Assembly: GCF_003319105.1 (NCBI RefSeq)
Contig: NZ_QOHH01000006.1
Span: 1 to 64,000 of the forward strand
Direction of reading: 5' to 3'
DNA: 64,000 nucleotides
Origin: Blastococcus sp. TF02-09
GTDB lineage: Bacteria; Actinomycetota; Actinomycetes; Mycobacteriales; Geodermatophilaceae
Shown here: positions 40,033 through 48,971 of the stretch, one piece after another
Layout: every line of letters begins with the position of its first letter
Numbering within the stretch: the stretch's first letter is position 1
Notes under the pieces: model-generated
Databases searched by the model: none
The model's input: only the letters and a program-made list of their open reading frames with translations
Told to the model about the DNA's origin: nothing
Made by a program: the position numbers and the translations under genes

Positions 40033-40832
40033 CGGCTGCGGTGCCCGCACCGGTGACCACCCGCGTGCGCGGCCGGGACGGGGTCGAGGTGGCGGTGCAC
40101 CGCTGGGGTGGCCCGGGGGAGCGTCCGCTGGTCGTCCTGCAGCACGGGTTCGCCGCGGACAGCGTCCGCAACTGGGGAACGAGCGGCATCGTCGCGGCGC
40201 TGCTGGCCGACGGCCGGGAGGTGGCGGCCGTCGACGCCCGGGGGCACGGCGCCTCGGACAAGCCGCACGACCCCGAGCGCTACGGGGAGCGCACGATGGC
40301 GGCGGACCTGTCGGAGGTCGCCGACGCCCTGGACCTGGACGTGTTCGACGTCGCCGGCTACTCGATGGGCGGCATCGTCGCCCTGGTGCTGGCCGGGACC
40401 GACCAGCGGGTGCGCCGGCTGGTGGTCGGCGGCATCGGGGCCGGCGTGGTGGAGCGGGGTGGCCTGGACACTCGGGCCGTCCGCACCACCGCGCTGGCGG
40501 CCGCGCTCGAGACCGACGACCCGGACTCGATCGCCGACCCGATGGCGGCCGCCTTCCGCACCTTCGCCGACAGCACCGGCGCGGACCGGCTGGCGCTCGC
40601 CGCGCACGTCCGGGCAGTGAACGCGGACCCGTTGCCGCTGGAGGAGATCGCGGCGCCGACGCTCGTGGTCGCCGGTGAGACCGATCCGCTCGCCGCCCGG
40701 CCGCAGGTGCTCGCCGACGCGATCTCCGGGGCGCGGCTGGTCATGGTGCCCGGCGACCACCTCGGCGCGGTGTGGGCTCCGGAGTTCGCCGCCGCGCTGG
40801 TCGGCTTCCTGGGGGACGACGGCGGCTCGTGA
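40029..40832 (+). CDS. Alpha/beta hydrolase (serine nucleophile)
   Basis: A 267-residue alpha/beta hydrolase: oxyanion QHGFAADS, nucleophile GYSMGG near residues 113-118, acid Asp in AGETDPLA and catalytic His in VPGDHLGAV. It is a serine esterase/lipase-type enzyme of unknown substrate, unlike the two Asp-type hydrolases in this window. GTGA overlaps join it to the aldo/keto reductase and the sugar kinase. Confidence 0.9.
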   Translation: MTAAVPAPVTTRVRGRDGVEVAVHRWGGPGERPLVVLQHGFAADSVRNWGTSGIVAALLADGREVAAVDARGHGASDKPHDPERYGERTMAADLSEVADALDLDVFDVAGYSMGGIVALVLAGTDQRVRRLVVGGIGAGVVERGGLDTRAVRTTALAAALETDDPDSIADPMAAAFRTFADSTGADRLALAAHVRAVNADPLPLEEIAAPTLVVAGETDPLAARPQVLADAISGARLVMVPGDHLGAVWAPEFAAALVGFLGDDGGS

Positions 40833-42220
40833 CCGACGGGGTGTTCCTCGGCGCCGACCTCGGCACCAGCGGGCTGAAGCTGGTCGCCCTGGACGGCGCC
40901 GGCGCCGTCGTGGCCGAGGCGGAACGGGGCTACGCCTACGACCGTCCGGCGCCTGGGCGGGCGGAGATCGACGTGCGCGTGTGGCGGACGGCGTTCGATG
41001 ACGCGGCCGGTGAGCTGCACGCGGCGCTGGCCGGCCGGCAGGTGCGGGCGCTGGGCCTGGCGGGTCAGATGCACGGCGCCGTGCTGGTCGACGCGGCGGG
41101 CCGGCCGGTGCGGCCGGCGCTGCTGTGGCCCGACGCCCGGGCCGCAGGCGAGCTGGCCCGCTGGCGGCAGCTGGGGCATGCCGACCGCGCGGCGTTGGCC
41201 AATCCGCTGGTCGCCGGCATGACCGGGCCGATGCTGGCCTGGCTGGCCGTCCACGAGCCGGCGGCCGTGGCCGGGGCGGCGGCGGTGCTCCTGCCCAAGG
41301 ACGCCCTGCGGGCCGCGCTCGTCCCGGGGGCCGACGCGGCGGTCACCGACCGCAGCGACGCCTCGGCGACGCTGCTGTGGGACGTCGTCGGCGACGGCTG
41401 GTCGTCCGCGGCCACCGCGGCGGCCGGCGTGCCGGCGGAGCTGCTGCCGGCCGTGCGGGGGAGCGCGGAGGTGGTCGGGACGACGTCGCTCGTCGGCGCC
41501 GACGTGCCGGTGGTGGTCGGCGGTGCGGACACGCCGCTGGCCCTGCTCGCGGCCGGCACCGCGGACGGCCTGCAGGTCAACCTGGGCACCGGCGCGCAGG
41601 TCCTGCGACCGGGCTGGACCCCGCCGCCGGCCGACGACCCGGCCACCCACGGCTACGCCGACGTGTCCGGGGGCTGGTACGCGATGGCGGCCCTGCAGAA
41701 CGGCGGCTCGGCCTGGGACTGGGTGGGCGAGGTGCTCGGCATGGGGTGGGCGGAGCTGGTGGCCGCCGTGCGGAACGCCGTCCCGGGTGCCGGTGGCGCG
41801 CTGTTCCGGCCCTTCCTCGCAGGTGAGCGCGGCGGGGTCGCGGGGCCGGACGACCGGGGCGGCTGGACCGGGTTGTCCGCGGCCACGACGCGCGCGGACC
41901 TCGCGCGCGCGGCGGTCGAGGGGGTGGCGTTCGCGATCGCGGAGGCGGCGCGGTCGCTCGGCGGAGCGGATGCGGCCCCCGTCGTCCTCACCGGGGGAGC
42001 CGCACGGGCGCCGGAGGTCCAGCAGGTGCTAGCCGACGTCCTCGACCGGCCGGTCCGGCACCTGCGTCTGCGCAGCGCCTCGGCGATCGGTGCTGCGGTA
42101 CTCGCCGCCCGAGGCGTGGGGGTGGAGCTGGAGCCGCAGCGCCGTCCCGGGCCGCTGGTGGAGCCGCGGCCGGATCCGCGGCTGGCCGACGCCGCCCGGC
42201 GGTGGGCGATGGGGCGCTGA
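40829..42220 (+). CDS. FGGY-family sugar kinase, xylulokinase-like
   Basis: A 463-residue carbohydrate kinase of the actin-like ATPase fold. FLGADLGTSGLKLVALD is the N-terminal phosphate-1 motif, ALGLAGQMHGAV resembles xylulokinases, and LTGGAARAPEVQQVLADVL is the C-terminal FGGY signature. It phosphorylates a ketopentose or related polyol, most likely xylulose. No transporter or isomerase is nearby. It is the last gene of the three-gene operon. Confidence 0.88.
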   Translation: MTDGVFLGADLGTSGLKLVALDGAGAVVAEAERGYAYDRPAPGRAEIDVRVWRTAFDDAAGELHAALAGRQVRALGLAGQMHGAVLVDAAGRPVRPALLWPDARAAGELARWRQLGHADRAALANPLVAGMTGPMLAWLAVHEPAAVAGAAAVLLPKDALRAALVPGADAAVTDRSDASATLLWDVVGDGWSSAATAAAGVPAELLPAVRGSAEVVGTTSLVGADVPVVVGGADTPLALLAAGTADGLQVNLGTGAQVLRPGWTPPPADDPATHGYADVSGGWYAMAALQNGGSAWDWVGEVLGMGWAELVAAVRNAVPGAGGALFRPFLAGERGGVAGPDDRGGWTGLSAATTRADLARAAVEGVAFAIAEAARSLGGADAAPVVLTGGAARAPEVQQVLADVLDRPVRHLRLRSASAIGAAVLAARGVGVELEPQRRPGPLVEPRPDPRLADAARRWAMGR

Positions 42221-42306
42221 CCGGCGGAACGGAGCCCGTGCTGCGACCGTTGGTGCAGGAGACGGGGCCGACCGGTCCCGCGCGGACGGAAGGGAGGCGT
42301 GCCGAC

Positions 42307-42495
42307 ATGGCATCGCTGTTCAACAAGGTCGTCCAGCTGGCCAACAGCCCCAAGGGCAAGCAGGCGATCCGCCAGGCCACGGAGAAGGCCCAGCAGCTGG
42401 CGAAGGACCCGAAGACCAAGGCGAAGATCGAGGACGCCCGCCGTCGGTTCCAGGGCGGCGGCAAGGGGGGCACGGGCACCGGGTCCGGCCACTGA
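42307..42495 (+). CDS. Small basic Lys/Gln-rich protein
   Basis: A 62-residue protein, helical and lysine-rich up to residue ~48 (QATEKAQQLAKDPKTKAKIE), then glycine-rich. The ATG follows GGGAGG by nine bases. Similar short proteins are widespread in actinobacteria with unknown function. It lies 86 bases behind the sugar kinase gene. Confidence 0.75.
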   Translation: MASLFNKVVQLANSPKGKQAIRQATEKAQQLAKDPKTKAKIEDARRRFQGGGKGGTGTGSGH

Positions 42496-42528
42496 CCACG
42501 TCCGACCGCCTGCCCTGCGGCCCCCGGC

Positions 42529-43329
42529 CTAGGGGGTCGCGGGGCGCAGGTGCCGCAGGGCGGCGTCGTGCAGGGCACCGTTGGTGGCCAGCGCGCTGCC
42601 CCCGGCCGGCCCCGGGGTGCCGTTCAGGTCGGTGAACCGGCCGCCCGCCTCGCGGACGATGACGTCGAGCGCGGCCAGGTCCCACAGCGACACCTCCGGC
42701 TCGCAGGCGATGTCGACGGCGCCCTCGGCCAGCAGCACGTAGTTCCAGAAGTCGCCGTACCCGCGGGTCCGCCACACCGCTCGGGTGAGGTCCAGGAAGC
42801 CGTCGAGGACGCCCCGCTCCTCCCAGCCGGACAGGCTGGAGTAGGACAGGCTCGCGTCGCCGAGGTCGTGCACCTTGGAGACGGTGCAGCGGACGGCGTT
42901 CTCCAGCCGGCGGCCGGTCCAGGCGCCGACGTCCTTGGCCGCCCACCAGCGGCGGTTCAGCGCGGGCGCCGACACCAAGCCGACGACGGCCTCGTCGCCG
43001 TCCATGAGGGCGATCAGCGTCGCCCAGACCGGTACGCCGCGGACGAAGTTCTTCGTCCCGTCGATCGGGTCCAGCACCCACTTGCGGGAGCCGTGCCCGG
43101 TCGTGCCGAACTCCTCGCCCATGACCGCGTCGCGGGTGCGGGCGCGGCTCAGGGTGAAGCGCAGCTGCTCCTCGACCGCGCGGTCGGCGTCGGTCACCGG
43201 CGTGAGGTCGGGCTTGGTCTCGACGGTCAGGTCCTGCGCCTTGAAGCGCTCCATGCTGATCGAGTCGGCCTGGTCGGCCAGCACGTGTGCCAGCCGCATG
43301 TCCTCTGAGAAGCCCCGACCCGATGTCAT
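42529..43329 (-). CDS. hisN: Inositol-monophosphatase-family histidinol-phosphatase
   Basis: A 266-residue metal-dependent phosphatase. The metal-binding motifs are GEEFG (residues ~71-75), DPIDGTKNFVRG (~86-97) and WDLAALDVIVREAGG (~212-226). The RG after KNF and overall similarity favour the actinobacterial HisN, which makes histidinol in histidine biosynthesis; inositol-1-phosphatase is the alternative. Preceded on the same strand by a DUF2795 gene 22 bases upstream. Confidence 0.88.
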   Translation of the reverse strand: MTSGRGFSEDMRLAHVLADQADSISMERFKAQDLTVETKPDLTPVTDADRAVEEQLRFTLSRARTRDAVMGEEFGTTGHGSRKWVLDPIDGTKNFVRGVPVWATLIALMDGDEAVVGLVSAPALNRRWWAAKDVGAWTGRRLENAVRCTVSKVHDLGDASLSYSSLSGWEERGVLDGFLDLTRAVWRTRGYGDFWNYVLLAEGAVDIACEPEVSLWDLAALDVIVREAGGRFTDLNGTPGPAGGSALATNGALHDAALRHLRPATP

Positions 43330-43351
43330 GGGCACCGAACCTAGTCGGGGC

Positions 43352-43534
43352 TCAGTCGAAGACCGCTGAACTGACCCCGCTCGGCCCTTCGTAGGTTCGG
43401 TCCTCGATGCCGCGGAGAGCGTTGAGGACGTCGTCCCCGGCCTTGTTCCGTTCCGCGTGGGACACGATGTCGTCCTTCCCCGCCGGGTAGTCCATCCCCG
43501 ACAGGGCCTTCTGGATGTCGATGGGGCTGACCAT
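43352..43534 (-). CDS. DUF2795 small protein
   Basis: A 60-residue protein with the DUF2795 pattern (IDIQKALSGMDYPAGKDDIV, then HAERNKAGDDVLNALRGI). The domain is a small helical fold of unknown role common in actinobacteria and archaea. Start ATG at 43534; co-directional with hisN. Confidence 0.88.
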   Translation of the reverse strand: MVSPIDIQKALSGMDYPAGKDDIVSHAERNKAGDDVLNALRGIEDRTYEGPSGVSSAVFD

Positions 43535-43585
43535 GCCGGCCCGGTACCCACGACGGCGCCCGGGATGCCTCGTTACGGTCGGGAC

Positions 43586-44122
43586 GTGGACGCAGCGACG
43601 ATCACCGGGCTGCTGGCCGACCCCGTCCGGCTCAAGGTCGTGGCCGCCCTGGCGCTGGGCGCCGGCACGATCGAGGAGGTCGCCGAGGCCTCCGGGCTGT
43701 CGCTCAAGGAGGTCGCCCTGGCGGCCCGCCGGCTCGGACGCGCGGGTCTGGTGGTCCGCGACCGGCACGACCTGTCGCTGCGCACCGAGCTCTTCGGCGC
43801 GGCGGCGCGGGCGGCGGCCGAGGCGGCGCCACCCCCGGAGCCGCTGTCGGAAGACCCCGCGCAGGACGCCGTCCTGTCGGCGTTCGTGCGCGACGGGCGG
43901 CTGACGTCGATCCCGGCGCACCGGAGCAAGCGGCTGGTGGTGCTCGACCACCTGGTCCGCGTCTTCGAGCCCGGCGTCCGGTATCCCGAGCGCGAGGTCA
44001 ACGTGCTGCTGGCCGTCTGGCATCCCGACGTCGCCGCGCTGCGCCGCTACCTGGTGGACGAGGGCCTGCTCACCCGTGAGGCGGGCGTCTACTGGCGCAG
44101 CGGCGGCTACGTCGAGGTGTGA
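43586..44122 (+). CDS. DUF2087 domain / ArsR-like regulator
   Basis: A 178-residue protein. The N-terminal ~70 residues form a winged helix-turn-helix of ArsR type (LLADPVRLKVVAALALGAGT and on). The C-terminal DUF2087 domain has KRLVVLDHLVRVFEPGVRYP and HPDVAALRRYLVDEGLL. No metal-binding cysteines are present. It probably binds DNA; targets unknown. The GTG follows TACGGT by six bases (leaderless). Confidence 0.87.
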   Translation: MDAATITGLLADPVRLKVVAALALGAGTIEEVAEASGLSLKEVALAARRLGRAGLVVRDRHDLSLRTELFGAAARAAAEAAPPPEPLSEDPAQDAVLSAFVRDGRLTSIPAHRSKRLVVLDHLVRVFEPGVRYPEREVNVLLAVWHPDVAALRRYLVDEGLLTREAGVYWRSGGYVEV

Positions 44123-44174
44123 GGCCGCGCGAAATCCCCGCGCTGTCGTGCTCGCGAGCGGCCAGACTGCCGTC

Positions 44175-44936
44175 GTGCCCACGCCGTCGCCCGACTCCTT
44201 CGCCGCCCTCGCGCGCTCCTCGCCGTGGCGGTGGTCGACGCTGCGCTTCACGGTGCGCTGGCCGGGCGACCCGTGGACGAACGGGGCCGTGCGCGCCTGG
44301 CTCCGCCGGCCCGACTCGCTGCGCGTGGAGTCCCTCGACGGTGCGCTGCTGCGCGCCGAGCGGACGCCACCGCCGACCGTCGGGATCCTCGGTCTCGGCG
44401 GGGGGACGACGCGGCAGGCGCGGTGGGCCTCGCAGGCGGTTCGTCCACCGCTGCGGCCGGACGGGCTGGTCGCCGAGCGGCCGTCCGACCCGCTCCTCAC
44501 CTACGACGACCCGATGCACGACAGCTACCACTGGGTCGCGATGCTGGATCCGGCCGAACTGGCCGACGGCGTCGACCGGCGCGACCGGTCATGGGCGCCG
44601 GCGCTGCGGACGGGGACGGTGACGGCGGTCGAGCACGCCGGCCGGGCCGCCTGGGAGGCCGTGGTGGTCCCCGAGGACACCTACGAGCCGCGCTGCGGGT
44701 GCTGCCCGCTGCTGCGGACCCGGGCGGTGGACCTCCTCGAGTTCGAGGGCCGGCCGGAGGCGCTCCTCGAGGCGTACCCCGACGCCTTCCGGGTGCGGCT
44801 GGACGTGCAGACCGGCGTCTGCGTGCTCACCCAGGAGATCGGCGGGCTCCGTCCCGGGAAGGGGCACGACCTGCGCATCGAGGCCGTCGACGAGCCGATG
44901 GACGACGCGCTCTTCACGCAGCGCCGCCGGACCTGA
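44175..44936 (+). CDS. Conserved hypothetical protein
   Basis: A 253-residue protein I do not recognise. It has no signal peptide or transmembrane helix. RFTVRWPGDPWTNGAVRAWL and DSLRVESLDGALLRAE near the N-terminus suggest a beta-rich LolA/LppX-like fold, and a cysteine cluster RCGCCPLLRTRAV lies near residue 178. Start GTG at 44175. It is convergent with the PKD-like gene. Confidence 0.65.
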   Translation: MPTPSPDSFAALARSSPWRWSTLRFTVRWPGDPWTNGAVRAWLRRPDSLRVESLDGALLRAERTPPPTVGILGLGGGTTRQARWASQAVRPPLRPDGLVAERPSDPLLTYDDPMHDSYHWVAMLDPAELADGVDRRDRSWAPALRTGTVTAVEHAGRAAWEAVVVPEDTYEPRCGCCPLLRTRAVDLLEFEGRPEALLEAYPDAFRVRLDVQTGVCVLTQEIGGLRPGKGHDLRIEAVDEPMDDALFTQRRRT

Positions 44937-44946
44937 CGCCTTGCGG

Positions 44947-45888
44947 TCAGTCGAACGGGTTGGTGAGGACGGGGCGGGCCTGGAGGACGTCGAAGGTGAC
45001 CGGTGGTCCGTCGGTGGTGGTGCTGCCGGGGACGGGGACGGTGAGGCCGCCGTCGATGGTGAAGGTGGCGGTCCAGGTGGTGGTGAGGGAGGCGGTGTAG
45101 CTGCCGCTGGCGTAGTCGTGGGTGATGGTGTGGTCGGGGTAGGGGGCGCCGGGGTCGGTGGTGGTGAGGTCGGTGCCGTCGCCGGTGTGCCAGGTGAAGG
45201 TGGTGGCGGTGGCGGTGATGTCGACGGTGAAGCCGCGGATGTCGAGGGTGAAGGTCTGGGTGGTGGGTCCGTCGGTGAAGAAGATGACGGGGAGTCCGAC
45301 GAGTCCGTCGCCGGGTGGTTGCTGTTTGGTGGGTAGCTGGGGGAGCGGGAGGGTCTGGAAGTAGCGGAACACCTCGGCCGGAGACGGCGGCGGGTTCAAC
45401 GCGGTGATGTCGATGCAGGCTCGATCGCCCTGCTCCCACGGCCCGACGGGGGAGCCGACCGGTACGTCGTCCGCCGGGAAGCCGTCGATGGTTCGGGGCC
45501 TCGCCACTTCGCCCGGGGGCTCGCCCGGGAGGACCAAGCGGCGGCGCTCGGGGATCAGGTCCTCCACGACGCGACCCGGCGCAGCGGGGCACTCCTGGTA
45601 GTCGCTCGCCCGACAAGCACCGCTCTCTCGATCGTCGACGACGCACGGATGCGACAACTGGTAGATGTACGGGTGGTTCTCCGGGGCAGAGTTCGATGCG
45701 ATCCACCCGCCTCCGGGCGTCCGCTCCATGTACCTCGCGGTCAGCGATCCATCGCCTGTCCCGACATCGGGACATTCCCCGCGACGGCATCCAGCTCCCG
45801 GAGCGGCCGAGGCGGCTTCGAGCGCCCACGTGCCCAGGATCGCGGCCACTAACAGCGCCAGGGCAAGGAGCCGCGGGGCCTTCGTCAC
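44947..45888 (-). CDS. Secreted PKD-like domain protein, mosaic gene
   Basis: A 313-residue exported protein: signal peptide of ~28 residues, a cysteine-containing middle part and a Thr-rich C-terminal domain like a PKD/Ig fold (ATATTFTWHTGDGTDL, then DHTITHDYASGSY). From about 45365 to the 3' end codon choice becomes almost uniformly C-ending, while the 5' part uses mixed codons, so the two parts look to have different histories. The GTG overlaps the stop of the upstream lipoprotein gene (GTGA). Function unknown. Confidence 0.78.
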   Translation of the reverse strand: MTKAPRLLALALLVAAILGTWALEAASAAPGAGCRRGECPDVGTGDGSLTARYMERTPGGGWIASNSAPENHPYIYQLSHPCVVDDRESGACRASDYQECPAAPGRVVEDLIPERRRLVLPGEPPGEVARPRTIDGFPADDVPVGSPVGPWEQGDRACIDITALNPPPSPAEVFRYFQTLPLPQLPTKQQPPGDGLVGLPVIFFTDGPTTQTFTLDIRGFTVDITATATTFTWHTGDGTDLTTTDPGAPYPDHTITHDYASGSYTASLTTTWTATFTIDGGLTVPVPGSTTTDGPPVTFDVLQARPVLTNPFD

Positions 45889-46472
45889 CCGAGCGTCAGT
45901 TCCGTGAGAGTCCAGGACTGCAGGGACGCGTCCCAGACCGTGATCGTCCCGGACGAGAGGGCGTTCTCCCCATCGAAGACCAGTCCAGGAACCGGGTTCC
46001 CGCCACGGTCGAGAACCGTCATCGGCGCCTGTACCGCGGTGAAGGCGGACTGAGCCTCGCTTGCTCCAGTGACGATCACCGACATCTCGCCCGAGACGGT
46101 CAGTTCGCCGCCGCGGTACCTGTATCCCTGCGCCGCATCATCTTCGGTCTTCCGAGCGACTCGCTCGCAGACGTCGCATCCGTCCTCCGCGAACTGCCGC
46201 AGATACTGCACATCCATGTCCGTCAGCGACCGGTTCAGCAGCTGGAAGTAGTAGCGGACGAAGGCCTCGGCGCCGGCGGCGTCCTGGGTGCGCGCCTCGT
46301 CGGGCAGCGGCAGGTCTTCGGGCCCCAGCGGCGGCAGGGCCTCCTCGGTGGGCTCGGCGCTGCTCGTCGTCGGCAGGCTCTCGCTGGCCTCCTGCTTCTC
46401 CGAGCAACCCGTCAGCACGGCGCCGCCGGCCAGGAAGCAGGCCGTCAGGCGCAGCGCCCAGCCTCGCGTCAC
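45885..46472 (-). CDS. DUF6318-like lipoprotein
   Basis: A 195-residue lipoprotein: signal peptide with lipobox LTGC (Cys23) followed by a Ser/Thr/Glu-rich linker. An NTF2-like domain follows (AFVRYYFQLLNRSLTDMDVQ, then DGCDVCERV with two cysteines that may form a disulfide). This pattern matches DUF6318. It is translationally coupled to the PKD-like gene, so the two probably work together at the cell surface. Confidence 0.83.
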   Translation of the reverse strand: MTRGWALRLTACFLAGGAVLTGCSEKQEASESLPTTSSAEPTEEALPPLGPEDLPLPDEARTQDAAGAEAFVRYYFQLLNRSLTDMDVQYLRQFAEDGCDVCERVARKTEDDAAQGYRYRGGELTVSGEMSVIVTGASEAQSAFTAVQAPMTVLDRGGNPVPGLVFDGENALSSGTITVWDASLQSWTLTELTLG

Positions 46473-46541
46473 GTCGTCCTCCGCGTGTGATCACCGGTCG
46501 CCGGAGACTACGCAGGCCGGCGACCGGCCCGCACCTCCCGC

Positions 46542-46550
46542 TGTGGACAA
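46542..46550 (-). other. DnaA-box-like sequence
   Basis: TGTGGACAA, exact complement of TTGTCCACA, in the 160-bp spacer between the lipoprotein gene and rsgA. A second exact copy is at 18943-18951. Confidence 0.5.
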
Positions 46551-46632
46551 CCACCCGATCGCTCTGCGGGTCGATCTCGCGCTCGTGCGGTCCTGCAGCA
46601 CCCCAGGAGCGCGAAGAACACCCGACGACCGG

Positions 46633-47622
46633 TCAGTAGCCGGGGCCGACCTGGCCGACCGCGGCCAGCAGCACGCGCAGCGCCGCCAGCTGGTCCCGGC
46701 GCTCCGGGGGACCGGCGTCGGCCCACGCGTCCAGCGCGCAGTCCGGGTCGGCGGCGGTGTGCCCGCAGCCGGGCGGGCAGTCCGCGGCGACCTCCGCCAT
46801 CTCGGGGAATGCGGCCAGCACGTCGTCGGCGCTGACGTGCGCCAGCCCGAAAGAGCGGATGCCGGGGGTGTCGATGACCGTCCCGCCGCCCGGCAGCTCG
46901 AAGAGCACCGCCGAGGACGACGTGTGCCGGCCCTTCCCGATCTTGCTGACGTCGCCGGTGGCCCGCAGCGCATCGGGCACCAGCCGGTTCACCAGGGTGG
47001 ACTTGCCGACCCCCGACTGGCCGACGAAGACGCTCGTCCGGTCGCGGAGGTGGCCCAGCAGTTCGTCGAGCGGCTGCTCCCGCGACATCGGCACGGCGTC
47101 CAGACGCAGGCCGGCGTACCGGTCGAGCAGCGGCTGCGCGGACGCCAGGTCGGTCTTGGTCAGGCACAGCAGCGGTTCCAGCCCGCCGGCGTAGGCGGCC
47201 ACCAGGCACCGGTCGAGGAACCCCAGCGCGGGCTCGGGGTCGGTCACCGACGTGACGATCACCAGCAGGTCGGCGTTGGCGACGACGACCCGCTCCGTGG
47301 GGTCGGTGTCGTCGGCGGTGCGGCGCAGCGACGTCGTCCGCTCCTGGATGGTCACGATCCGCGCCAGGCTGTCGATGCGGCCGCTGGTGTCGCCGACTAC
47401 CCGCACGCGGTCGCCGACGACGACGCCGTGCTTGCCGAGCTCCCGCGCGCGCATGGTGGTCACGTCGACGGGGCCCTCGGGGCCCTCCACCCGCACGGTC
47501 ATCCGGCCGCGGTCGACGGCGATGACCAGCCCGTGGACGGCGTCCTCGTGCGCGGGCCGGATGCGGGTGCGGGGTCGGGAACCCCGGCGGCCGGGCCGGA
47601 CGCGGACGTCGTCCTCGTCCAT
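46633..47622 (-). CDS. rsgA: Ribosome small subunit-dependent GTPase RsgA
   Basis: A 329-residue circularly permuted GTPase assisting late 30S assembly. An OB-fold N-terminus is followed by G4 (LTKTDLA) before G1 (GQSGVGKST) and G3 (DTPGIRSFG). The C-terminal zinc-binding CPPGCGHTAADPDC closes it. The ATG at 47622 lies 26 bases after aroA. The aroA-rsgA order is shared with M. tuberculosis. Confidence 0.95.
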   Translation of the reverse strand: MDEDDVRVRPGRRGSRPRTRIRPAHEDAVHGLVIAVDRGRMTVRVEGPEGPVDVTTMRARELGKHGVVVGDRVRVVGDTSGRIDSLARIVTIQERTTSLRRTADDTDPTERVVVANADLLVIVTSVTDPEPALGFLDRCLVAAYAGGLEPLLCLTKTDLASAQPLLDRYAGLRLDAVPMSREQPLDELLGHLRDRTSVFVGQSGVGKSTLVNRLVPDALRATGDVSKIGKGRHTSSSAVLFELPGGGTVIDTPGIRSFGLAHVSADDVLAAFPEMAEVAADCPPGCGHTAADPDCALDAWADAGPPERRDQLAALRVLLAAVGQVGPGY

Positions 47623-47648
47623 GCGCCGCGCATCGCGGTGGTGGGCGC

Positions 47649-48929
47649 TCAGCGGGGCGCTCCGACCGGCTCGCCGAGCAAGCGCGCCCACCGCTCGCGG
47701 AAGTCGGGAAGGGTCTTGGTGACCGCGCCGGGGTCGCGCACCTCGACACCGTCGATGGCCAGCCCGAGGACGGCGGCGGCCATGACCATGCGGTGGTCGG
47801 CGTAGGAGTCCAGCTGAGCGGGCCGGCGCGGTCCGGGCTCGATCTCCAGCCCGTCGGGGAGCTGCCGAACGCGAGCACCCACGGCGGTGAGCACCTCGTC
47901 CAGCGCCTGCAGCCGATCGGTCTCGTGCCCGCGCATGTGGGTGATGCCGGTGAAGCGCGACGGACCGTCGGCGAATGCGGCGAGGGCAGCGAGCACAGGC
48001 ACGAGCTCGGTCACCTCCCCGAGGTCGGCAACCAGGGCGCGGATCTCCCCGGTGCCGGTCACCTGCAAGCCCTCGGTAGAGCGCGTGACCTCGCCGCCCA
48101 TGGCTGTGAGGAGCTCGACCAGCTGGGCGCCGGCCTGGGTGGTGGTCTCGGGCCAGTCGGGGACCGTGACGCGCCCGGCAGTCACCAGCGCGGACGCCAG
48201 GAAGGGGGCCGCGTTGGACAGATCCGGTTCGACGACGACGTCGCGGGCGGCGATCGCGCCTGGGCTGACCTGCCACCCCCGGTCGGTGGCGGTCACCTGC
48301 ACGCCGTGCTCGCGCAGAGCTGTCACGGTCATGTCGACGTGCGGCATCGACGGCACGCCGCCGATCAGGGAGAGCTCGATGCCTTCGTCGAAGCGGGCGG
48401 CGGCCAGCAGCAACCCGGAGACGATCTGCGACGAGGCGCTGGCGTCCACCTCGACCGAGCCACCACGCACCCGGCCGTGGCCGTGCACCGTGAACGGCGC
48501 CCGCCCACGGCCGCCGTCGTCGATGTCTGCGCCGGCCGCGCGCAGGCCGGTCAGCAGGCCGGCGTTGGGTCGGTCGCGAAGGCGCGCGTCGCCATCGAGC
48601 CGCACCGGCCCGACGGCGAGGGCAGCGACTGGAGGCAGGAACCGCAGCACCGTGCCGGAGAGCCCGGCGTCGACATCTGCCGGGCCGCGGAGTGGCCGCG
48701 GCACCACCAGCCAGTCGGCACCGTCGTCGTCGATCTGGGCACCCATGGCGCGGAGGCCGGCCGCCATCAGGTCGGTGTCGCGGGCCCGGAGCGGCCGTAC
48801 CAGCCGGCTCGGACCGTCGGCGATCGCGGCAAGGATCAACTCACGAGCCGTGATCGACTTGGACCCCGGCAGGGCGGCGACGGCGTCGACCGGAGCAGGG
48901 TGGTGCGGCGCGGACCAGACGTCTCTCAC
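47649..48929 (-). CDS. aroA: 3-phosphoshikimate 1-carboxyvinyltransferase (EPSP synthase)
   Basis: A 426-residue shikimate-pathway enzyme joining shikimate-3-phosphate and PEP. The substrate-binding PGSKSITAREL is near residue 21, and GITHMRGHETDRLQAL and SYADHRMVMAAAVLGL are the C-terminal signatures. The segment corresponding to the glyphosate-contact loop reads DAGLSGTVLRF rather than the more usual NAGTAxRF. Start GTG at 48929. Confidence 0.95.
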   Translation of the reverse strand: MRDVWSAPHHPAPVDAVAALPGSKSITARELILAAIADGPSRLVRPLRARDTDLMAAGLRAMGAQIDDDGADWLVVPRPLRGPADVDAGLSGTVLRFLPPVAALAVGPVRLDGDARLRDRPNAGLLTGLRAAGADIDDGGRGRAPFTVHGHGRVRGGSVEVDASASSQIVSGLLLAAARFDEGIELSLIGGVPSMPHVDMTVTALREHGVQVTATDRGWQVSPGAIAARDVVVEPDLSNAAPFLASALVTAGRVTVPDWPETTTQAGAQLVELLTAMGGEVTRSTEGLQVTGTGEIRALVADLGEVTELVPVLAALAAFADGPSRFTGITHMRGHETDRLQALDEVLTAVGARVRQLPDGLEIEPGPRRPAQLDSYADHRMVMAAAVLGLAIDGVEVRDPGAVTKTLPDFRERWARLLGEPVGAPR

Positions 48930-48971
48930 GAGTTCAGTCTGCCCGCCCGCACCGCACCACCGCGCACCTCG

